From assembly GCA_008125075.1 (NCBI GenBank), contig VLTH01000001.1, positions 609,959 through 670,734 of the forward strand: a stretch of DNA of 60,776 bases. Reading direction: 5' to 3'. Positions 55,347 to 60,776 of this stretch are shown here, piece by piece (positions within the stretch are counted from its first letter, which is position 1; the number at the start of each line of letters is the position of its first letter). Source of the stretch: Acetivibrio alkalicellulosi. GTDB taxonomy: Bacteria > Bacillota > Clostridia > Acetivibrionales > Acetivibrionaceae. Both the position numbers and the translations under genes were made by a program. Under the pieces are notes generated by a model. That model was not told where the DNA came from and ran no database searches. It was given only the letters and a program-made list of their open reading frames with translations.

Positions 55347-56555
55347 ATGAGGAAAGATGTATTAAATCAAGTTAACAAATTAAGGGGGAATGGATTGTTG
55401 AATAAAAGTGAACTTGCAAGAAGGTTTGGTTGTAATAGAAGAACTGTTGATCGCTATCTTAACGATGTTGAAACAAAAGTTACAAAACGTGAATATTCAT
55501 CAATACTTGATGAATTTAAAAGTATCATTCAAGAAAAAGTTGATACCTATGGAGCATCATCGATGGCTGTATTCAAATTCATACAGAAAAAAGGATATGC
55601 AGGAGGATATTTAACAGTCAATAATTTTGTAAAAAAACACAAGAATGAGGAGGGTAATAAAGCAACTATCAGATTTGAGACGACTCCAGGGTTACAGGCA
55701 CAAGTTGATTGGAAAGAAAAGTTAACTATGATTAATCGTAAGGGCGAAACATTTGTTATTAATATTTTTTTGATAGTTCTTGGATACTCCAGATTGAAGT
55801 TTACGAAATTAACATCTGATAAAAGGCAGAAAACCCTATTTGAATGCATGTTTGAAGCCTTCAGATACTTTCAAGGGATACCACATGAAATACTTTTTGA
55901 TAATATGAAAACAGTTATTGACAGACATAAATCAACATTTAAGAATGTTGTAATAAATGATACATTCAAAGCATTTGCACAAGATTCGGGTTTTGAAGTA
56001 TTAACGTGTAGGGCATATAGAGCCAAAACCAAGGGAAAGGTGGAAACTTTGGCAAAACTTGTAGATAGATTAAAGGTATATAATGGAGAATTTGATACAT
56101 TTGAAGAACTAGAAAGAATAGTAGAAGACTTCAATAATGATATTAACAATGAGATATCTCAAGCAACAAACGAAATGCCATTTGATAGATTTAAAGAAGA
56201 AAAAGAGTATTTAGCCCCTTTGCCAATAATGGATATTCTTCTCTCTTATTTCCACCACGAAAAAGAGTATAAGGTATATAAAGATTCCATGATTAACTAT
56301 AAAGGACAAAAATACTCTGTGCCAACAAGGTTTATAGGTAAGTATGTCAATGCCTATGAAGTAGAAGATACTATCAATATATATTATACAGAAGATTTAA
56401 TAGCAAGTCATCCAAAATCAGAAAAGCTTTTTAACTACAAGAAAGACCATGCGATTGAAATTCTTAAATCAGACGCTCTAAAAGGCTGGGATGAAAGCTC
56501 TGTAGAAGACTTTGTAGAAAATAATCTAAGGAGAATGGATATTATTTTAAATTAA
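55347..56555 (+). CDS. istA: IS21-family transposase IstA
   Basis: The 402-residue DDE transposase has an N-terminal helix-turn-helix (NKSELARRFGCNRRTVDRYL), then catalytic Asp in AQVDWKEK, Asp in EILFDNMKTV and Glu in KGKVETLAKLVDRLKVYNGE. A C-terminal beta-barrel region (KYSVPTRFIGKYVNAYEVED) completes it. It cuts and joins the element ends with help from IstB. Length is normal for the family, and no lesion is visible, so the element may be active. The ribosome site is AAAGGGG. Unusually, istB is not overlapping but 389 bp away. Confidence 0.93.
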   Translation: MRKDVLNQVNKLRGNGLLNKSELARRFGCNRRTVDRYLNDVETKVTKREYSSILDEFKSIIQEKVDTYGASSMAVFKFIQKKGYAGGYLTVNNFVKKHKNEEGNKATIRFETTPGLQAQVDWKEKLTMINRKGETFVINIFLIVLGYSRLKFTKLTSDKRQKTLFECMFEAFRYFQGIPHEILFDNMKTVIDRHKSTFKNVVINDTFKAFAQDSGFEVLTCRAYRAKTKGKVETLAKLVDRLKVYNGEFDTFEELERIVEDFNNDINNEISQATNEMPFDRFKEEKEYLAPLPIMDILLSYFHHEKEYKVYKDSMINYKGQKYSVPTRFIGKYVNAYEVEDTINIYYTEDLIASHPKSEKLFNYKKDHAIEILKSDALKGWDESSVEDFVENNLRRMDIILN

Positions 56556-56944
56556 GATATATCCAACATAAGCTAAAGTATTTTGCAATTATAGTTCAGA
56601 TGATTTCTAATATTTTTTTTATCTTGTAGATCTTTTGTAAAAATATTAAAGGTAAAATCATTAAAATGGGGCTCTGCCCCAAACCCCGGAGTTTAACGCT
56701 TTCATTCTATAGGCTGACATGGAGAGAGACGCAACTTGTGCGTCTCTCTGTCAGCCTTATAGAAGCTTGAAGGTGCTCGGGTTGCTCTCCAGCATAGCCC
56801 TATCCCCCAACAAGCATTCTAATGATACACCATTTTAATCAAAAATTCCAGTATTATTAATATATATGGGAATCGTATAATCCACTAGAAATATTGTAAT
56901 AAACGGTTTTATTAGGCCTAAAATAAATAATTAAGAGGTGTTAT
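56556..56944. other. GC-rich nested structure between istA and istB
   Basis: A GC-rich insert-like segment is bounded by ATTAAAATGG (56660-56669) and CCATTTTAAT (56830-56839). Inside, a long hairpin at 56705-56764 joins TTCTATAGGCTGACA to its complement and AGAGAGACGCA to TGCGTCTCTCT. A second hairpin, GGGGC-tct-GCCCC, sits at 56668-56680. istA and istB usually overlap or abut, so this looks like a nested non-autonomous element or a structured RNA. Confidence 0.6.
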
Positions 56945-57715
56945 ATGTCAAACTATAATAAATTGTTAAATAATCTTGAGTTTTTAAAACTGGATAAAAT
57001 AAGGAATTATTTACCCAATTATCTTGAAACAATAGCATCTAAGGATATTCCATTTGTAGATGCTATGCTTGATTTAACAGAAAAAGAAATAGAATTTAAA
57101 AACGAAAGGGCTTCAAAGATACAGGTGGCAGTCTCTGCATTTCCTTTTGAAAAAGGGCTGGAAGATTTTAATTTTGATTATCAGCCATCAATAAATAAAA
57201 AACAAATATATGACTTAGCAACATTAAGGTTTTTAGAAAACAAAGAAAACATTTTGTTTTATGGCAACTCTGGAGTAGGAAAGACTCACCTAGCAGTTTC
57301 ATTGGGCATTGTAGCTGCTAAAAAACGCTATATAACATACTTTATTTCATGCCATGATCTTATTACTCAATTGAACAAGGCTCACTCAGAAAACAGGCTA
57401 GAGGCTAAATTAAAGCATTACGCAAAATATAAGATTTTAATAATCGACGAAATAGGATACCTTCCAATTGACAAACAAGGTGCAAACCTTTTATTTCAGC
57501 TAATTGCAAAACGATACGAAAAAAATTCAACAATAATTACCACTAATCAAATGTTCAGTAAATGGGGGGAAGTATTTTCAGATCCAGTAATAGCTAATGC
57601 TTTATTAGATAGACTTATTCATCATTCACATATTATAAAAATCAAGGGAACATCTTACAGGATTAAAGATAAAATTGATATCTCAGAGACACCTGATTCA
57701 ACTGGAAAAAGATAA
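56945..57715 (+). CDS. istB: IS21-family helper ATPase IstB
   Basis: The 256-residue DnaC-like AAA+ ATPase has Walker A GNSGVGKTHLAVSLG near residue 107, Walker B ILIIDEIGYLPID and sensor residues in STIITTNQMFSKWGEVF. It activates IstA and selects target sites in IS21-type transposition. The protein is full length. The AAGAGGTG ribosome site is adequate. The right inverted repeat of the element follows 35 bp after the stop. Confidence 0.93.
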   Translation: MSNYNKLLNNLEFLKLDKIRNYLPNYLETIASKDIPFVDAMLDLTEKEIEFKNERASKIQVAVSAFPFEKGLEDFNFDYQPSINKKQIYDLATLRFLENKENILFYGNSGVGKTHLAVSLGIVAAKKRYITYFISCHDLITQLNKAHSENRLEAKLKHYAKYKILIIDEIGYLPIDKQGANLLFQLIAKRYEKNSTIITTNQMFSKWGEVFSDPVIANALLDRLIHHSHIIKIKGTSYRIKDKIDISETPDSTGKR

Positions 57716-57778
57716 TATAATAATTGTGCACTTTTATATTATAAAAAATGTGCATTTTTATCTTGACATTTTCAAAAC

Positions 57779-58015
57779 AGAAAATTAAGAGGATATTTTA
57801 ACTACTATGCAATACAAGGAAATAGCATTAAAATAAACAAGTTCTATAGTATAGCAACAGGAATTCTTTATAAATGGCTTAATAGAAGAAGTCAGAAGAA
57901 AAGCTTTAACTTTGAGGAATTTAATAAAAAGATGAAATACTATGGTTTAATAAAGCCAAGGATTCTAAAAAGTCTATACAAGCAAATGAGTATTGAAGAG
58001 TATAGTTTTGTTTAA
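57779..58015 (+). pseudogene. Group II intron reverse transcriptase, 3' part (split gene)
   Basis: The frame from AGA 57779 reads RKLRGYFNYYAIQGNSIKIN, then YGLIKPRILKSLYKQMSIEE and YSFV, ending at TAA. This is the thumb/maturase C-terminus of the RT whose first 365 codons lie before the insertion element. The shared AAAC duplication marks the junction. The same C-terminus survives as a remnant at 32.5 kb. Confidence 0.85.
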
Positions 58016-58039
58016 ATTACGGGAGCGAGTATATTTGAG

Positions 58040-58073
58040 GAGCCCAGTGCGGTAATTCCGCACGCTGGGATCT
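58040..58073 (+). ncRNA. Group II intron domain V
   Basis: A 34-nt hairpin beginning GAGCCCAGTGCGG, with a GGTAATTCC loop region and CGCACGCTGGG as the return strand. This matches the length and AGC catalytic triad of domain V. Domain VI-like sequence (58075-58112) follows to the 3' end. Confidence 0.78.
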
Positions 58074-58219
58074 GTGCGGGGGCTGTTGGGTAACTGGCAG
58101 TTCTACCGTGACTATAAAATACCTCGTCCCACCTCGTCCCATATCAAAGAAGGTCTTTGGAGAAAAAAACAAATGTGTTATAATTAATATAAATAATGAA
58201 TTTACAAGAGGTGTTGTGA

Positions 58220-58465
58220 ATGAAATGGTCAGAAGTAAGACAAATTTATCCAAATAGATTTATTAAATTTGAAGTACTTGATTATCATGTCGTTGATTCT
58301 AAAAGGTATATAGATGACTTATCTGTAATAAAAGTTATTAATGATGGTAAAGAAGCCATGAAGGAATTCAGTCAATGCAAAGAAGGACAATTTATATATA
58401 GTACAAAAAATGAACAGATAGTTATAGATGTGGTTAAACACATAGGTATAAGAAGGAGTAATTGA
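58220..58465 (+). CDS. Small protein upstream of retropepsin-like gene, function unknown
   Basis: The 81-residue protein starts MKWSEVRQIYPNRFIKFEVL and ends with a basic GIRRSN. It is soluble, charged and without any motif I recognise. Its start follows AAGAGGTGTTGTG, and the stop is one base before the ATG of the retropepsin-like gene, so the two are translationally linked. It may be a substrate, inhibitor or adaptor of the protease; this is only inferred from context. Confidence 0.65.
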   Translation: MKWSEVRQIYPNRFIKFEVLDYHVVDSKRYIDDLSVIKVINDGKEAMKEFSQCKEGQFIYSTKNEQIVIDVVKHIGIRRSN

Positions 58466-58466
58466 T

Positions 58467-58853
58467 ATGTATAAATTAAAGTTTAAGAATGGACTCTTTT
58501 ATGCTGATATTACTATACTTCATGAAGGTAAAGAGGTTAAAGTCATAGATGTAATTATTGACACTGGTGCAAGTAAAACAATTATTTTGCCAGATTTTCT
58601 TTATGAATATGACATTAGCTTTAATGATGATGATGAATTAGTTGTAATGTCTGGAATTGGAGGTGCAGAAGCATCTGCATTCAGAAAAAGGATTGAGAGT
58701 ATAAGTCTTGGGGATATTGTTCTAACTAATATGTTTATAGATTTTGGAGTTATAGATCCAAAAGATGGAGTAAATGGACTTATTGGAAATGATTTCTTAA
58801 AGACTGGAAAAGTAATTATAGATACAGATGGAATGACTCTTTCAATAAAATAG
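58467..58853 (+). CDS. Retropepsin-like aspartic protease
   Basis: This 128-residue single-domain protein has the aspartic protease active-site motif as IIDTGASKTIILP near residue 31, a flap-like Gly-rich stretch (VMSGIGGAEASA) and the hydrophobic GLIGNDFLKTGKVIIDTDG, which matches the alpha/psi-loop region of retropepsins. Like retroviral proteases it would need to dimerise, giving two Asp residues per site. Bacterial homologues are common but mostly unstudied. It is cytoplasmic (no signal). It is paired with the 81-residue protein inside an inverted-repeat-framed cassette. Confidence 0.82.
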   Translation: MYKLKFKNGLFYADITILHEGKEVKVIDVIIDTGASKTIILPDFLYEYDISFNDDDELVVMSGIGGAEASAFRKRIESISLGDIVLTNMFIDFGVIDPKDGVNGLIGNDFLKTGKVIIDTDGMTLSIK

Positions 58854-58896
58854 GGTCATTTCTTATAAGGTGGGACGAGGTACTTTACATAACAAT

Positions 58897-59016
58897 GCTT
58901 CTAAGTAAAGGGCAAAGCAGGAAGAAAAGCTTACGTAGGTCATCCGAGATGTCATCCTGCCCAAAGCATCAAGACTAAGATAAGAGCTATCTAAGTCTCG
59001 ATGCCTCCTTAGACGC
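58897..59016. repeat. Three-way-junction structured element, copy 2
   Basis: Same architecture as the copy at 52184: stem 1 GCTTCTAAG/CTTAGACGC (one mismatch), stem 2 GCAGGA/TCCTGC and stem 3 GCATCAAGACT/AGTCTCGATGC. The preceding ACTTTACATAACAATGC matches the proposed group II intron start (ACTTTACATATCAATGC) and both continue with AGTAAAGG. Confidence 0.65.
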
Positions 59017-59120
59017 TCAACGCGTTATTGGAAATTGGACGCTGAGTTTAGAGTTGTCCTATGTAGAATTATTAAGGAAAGTAAAAAGAGCTTATACCAC
59101 TTATTTTAAGGAGGAAAAGT

Positions 59121-59864
59121 ATGCTTAAGAAGCTAGTTGTTTTATTAGTATGCATGATATTAATATGCTTTATTACATCAGCATGCGCTTCTAATAATCT
59201 TGAACAAAATGACACAAGCAAGGAGGTAAATATTCATAAGAGTGAAAACTACGCGAACAACAAATTAAATATTGATAAAAGTCAAATACAGAAAATTTAT
59301 ATTTCTGGTTTTCCAAAGCGATTTGAAGATTTAAATATAACTGATGTCAATCAAATATCCAGTGTAGTTGACTATCTTATTTCAATAAACACAGTAGAAA
59401 CAAAATTAAATCCTAAATATTATAGGGGCGGTGGATACTTAATCAAAATTCAATTTAAGGATGACAGTGAAAGAGTATTCAACCATATGGGTAATATGTT
59501 TTTTATGGAAGATGGGAAATTTACTTATGAGATGAAATATGAAGAAGCAATTAAAATTGATTCAATTGTTGCAAATATTCTTGAAAATAATATGGATAAA
59601 GGTGGAATATATTTCATCATAGGCACTATAGTCTCCATAGAATCAGAATCTAGTGGTCACAATATATCATGTGTTATTAAAGATAAGGAGAATAAATATC
59701 ATGATATATATCTAAAAGATGCTTCAATAATTGATTCTACTGGTAATGGGTGGATGATATTGCATAATACTGATGAAGTAAAAATTTATTATTCAAAAGA
59801 TAATCCACTAGAAAATGGTACACTTTCGGCTTCAAAAGTTTTTATAAAAAAAGCGGCAAATTAG
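59121..59864 (+). CDS. Putative lipoprotein, function unknown
   Basis: The 247-residue protein has a lipoprotein signal (LKKLVVLLVCMILICFIT, lipobox TSAC near residue 20). The middle contains a short beta-rich segment (KIYISGFPKRFEDLNI, then YYRGGGYLIKIQFKDDSE). The C-terminal part (FIIGTIVSIESESSG, then KIYYSKDNPLENGTLSASKV) resembles DUF3221-type OB-fold lipoproteins, but weakly. It should be anchored outside the membrane. The AAGGAGG ribosome site is strong. It is single, followed at once by the second intron copy. Confidence 0.7.
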   Translation: MLKKLVVLLVCMILICFITSACASNNLEQNDTSKEVNIHKSENYANNKLNIDKSQIQKIYISGFPKRFEDLNITDVNQISSVVDYLISINTVETKLNPKYYRGGGYLIKIQFKDDSERVFNHMGNMFFMEDGKFTYEMKYEEAIKIDSIVANILENNMDKGGIYFIIGTIVSIESESSGHNISCVIKDKENKYHDIYLKDASIIDSTGNGWMILHNTDEVKIYYSKDNPLENGTLSASKVFIKKAAN

Positions 59865-59918
59865 CTGAATATATAAAGGAAATGAAACTCAAAGATTTTA
59901 ATTGCTTAAGATTGCCTT

Positions 59919-60776
59919 CGTGGGGCGTCCAACATCCAATAACAAAAGATTCACACAAGGACTCGAAAGAAGAACACGTAGCAGTCCACCGAAGAATGAA
60001 CATGAAGAAGGACTCGCCACATTCCTTCACCTGGCCAAAGGCCACCAAAGAAGAAAGGCCCTGTGGGTCCGGTTCAGGAACGTCGTAAACCTGCGGGACG
60101 ATAGTACGCCAAGCAAAGCTTGGTACTTTTGACAGGGTGAAAGTCCTTGTTGGACAAGGTTTAGCCAACCATCCATATCGAGTGTTGCGCCGAAACTGGT
60201 AACAGCTAGGTGAAGTGTACACAGAGAACTATATAGGCCAAAAGGATGGCCGTACCATCCTGGAGCATATTCAGCCCCGTAAACGCTAAAAGCAGATGAC
60301 GACATGGTTATCGTCATGGAAGTCAAAACAAAGGAATCGATAAAGGCAAGATTCTGGAGGGTCTGTCGGGGTCAGAGAACTTGGCATGTATAGAGAAAAG
60401 TATCAGGAACTTGGGAGACCCTGTTGTCTCCTGCTAGACAGGTAAGCCTACCCAATCGATAAAGAGGATGGATGACAGGGAGTCGGATTAACTCATAGTA
60501 CTCTGAGAACGGGAGAGCCGTTTACAAGGGGAAGGGGTTAACAAATATACGTAGCCGGCAAAGGAAACATTGTCCGGACTGGAGGATCGGAGGAAACAAT
60601 GCAAACCTCACTGCTGGGAATAGCAAACAAAGCAAAACAAGATAAGAAGTACAAATTTGGGAACTTGTATGAACTCATAAATAAGAGAACACTTTATGAA
60701 GCTTGGAGAAGAATCAACAAGGGAGCAGTAGCTGGAGTTGACAAGGAGACTATAAAAGAGTTTAAAATTAACTTGG
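59919..60776 (+). mobile_element. Second group II intron copy, truncated by the window edge
   Basis: From 60097 the sequence (AGTACGCCAAGCAAAGCTTG onward) is nearly identical to intron copy 1 from 53251. It keeps the conserved domain I segments and enters an RT gene. The first 180 bases (59919-60096) are quite different from copy 1, so the 5' end is uncertain. It lacks an 8-base and a 44-base segment present in copy 1. Confidence 0.72.
60599..60776 (+). CDS. ltrA: Group II intron reverse transcriptase, 5' part (runs off the window)
   Basis: The frame begins MQTSLLGIANKAKQDKKYKF behind a GGAGGAAAC ribosome site and continues NLYELINKRTLYEAWRRINK to the last base. It matches the copy at 53769 except that copy 1 carries a 44-base insertion after the third codon. 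This suggests copy 2 keeps the ancestral start. Only 59 codons are visible; the rest, including the catalytic motif, lies outside. Confidence 0.82.
   Translation, partial: MQTSLLGIANKAKQDKKYKFGNLYELINKRTLYEAWRRINKGAVAGVDKETIKEFKINL

Larger units (their letters stand above)
54865..57774 (+). mobile_element. IS21-family insertion sequence with passenger gene
   Basis: The element starts TG and ends CA. Its 25-bp terminal inverted repeats (54865-54889 and 57750-57774) match at 20 positions, both ending in AAAATGCAC. The flanking AAAC (54860-54863 and 57775-57778) is a 4-bp target duplication; removing the element and one AAAC restores the RT frame exactly. It encodes a passenger protein, IstA and IstB. 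A 12-2-12 palindrome with GTGCAC (54904-54929) lies near the left end, typical of the multiple transposase sites of IS21 elements. Confidence 0.88.
53069..58112 (+). mobile_element. Group II intron, interrupted by an IS21-family element
   Basis: The proposed 5' end is GTGCG (53069, the standard group II start). A structured domain I-like region follows (53069-53740), then the reverse transcriptase gene, a domain V 34-mer and a 3' end at GTGAC (58112, ending AY as expected). An IS21-family insertion (54865-57774) splits the RT gene. Without it the intron would be about 2.1 kb. Bases from about 53251 are nearly identical to those from 60097, a second copy. The 5' boundary is uncertain. Confidence 0.7.
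58120..58882. other. Two-gene cassette framed by a perfect 14-bp inverted repeat
   Basis: TACCTCGTCCCACC (58120-58133) and GGTGGGACGAGGTA (58869-58882) are exact reverse complements 763 bp apart end to end. The left arm continues as a tandem 10-mer (ACCTCGTCCC twice). Between them lie the 81-residue protein gene and the retropepsin-like gene. The cassette abuts the intron 3' end on the left and structured element copy 2 on the right. No transposase is inside. Confidence 0.6.

Noticed and set aside
59842-60326. Minus-strand frames of 126 and 99 codons and plus-strand frames of 68 and 76 codons
   Set aside because: They lie over the structured domain I of the second group II intron; parallel frames appear in copy 1 only because the RNA sequence is shared.

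Overview
The window (60,776 bp) comes from an AT-rich, low-GC Gram-positive anaerobe, most likely a cellulolytic clostridium. Three observations support this: a secreted GH18 chitinase with a type I dockerin (a cellulosome subunit), a 4,684-residue exported protein ending in three S-layer homology (SLH) modules, and a clostridial gene repertoire (HemZ, VanW, DUF2325, HD-GYP, EFR1-type ferredoxin, MerR/TetR-controlled efflux). I cannot name the species. Shine-Dalgarno sites are strong, and several listed starts were moved to a better-placed codon.

Left part (0-31.5 kb): mostly intact chromosomal genes in short operons. In order: an SDR oxidoreductase; a membrane J-domain protein; a UvrA-like ABC ATPase with a tandem MerR regulator; VanW; the dockerin chitinase; an AEC transporter with DUF554; a PfkB-type sugar-phosphate kinase; a secreted ComEC-like hydrolase with DUF3006; a GH43 glycosidase; a creatininase-family amidase; HemZ; a TetR/MATE pair with two matching operators; an Hsp70 with a J-like TPR protein; a Fur-controlled DUF2325/HD-GYP pair; an Mrp ATPase; a redox cluster (DUF2249, FMN flavoprotein, zinc ribbon, Crp/Fnr regulator, FMN-binding-like protein); a serine hydrolase; and a BmrR-like MerR regulator with a classical 19-bp-spacer promoter. 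A family of short dispersed repeats sits in the intergenic gaps of this half only.

Middle (31.8-36.5 kb): a nitroreductase, then a decayed zone with group II intron 3' remnants, a methyltransferase fragment and a GNAT pseudogene whose three lesions can be read from the sequence, followed by an intact GNAT, an EFR1-type flavodoxin/ferredoxin and an SDR.

Giant gene (36.6-50.6 kb): signal peptide, about 35 degenerate repeats of about 108 residues, seven BIG2 immunoglobulin-like domains, a Pro/Thr linker and three SLH modules, closed by a strong terminator.

Right end (50.7-60.8 kb): a mobile-element zone. It has a group II intron whose reverse-transcriptase gene is split by an IS21-family element (25-bp inverted repeats, AAAC duplication, passenger gene), a second intron copy running off the window, two copies of a roughly 120-nt three-way-junction RNA-like element resembling the intron's 5' end, and a retropepsin-like two-gene cassette framed by a perfect 14-bp inverted repeat. 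The best candidates for something undescribed are this cassette, the three-way-junction element, the dispersed intergenic repeat family and the giant repeat protein.
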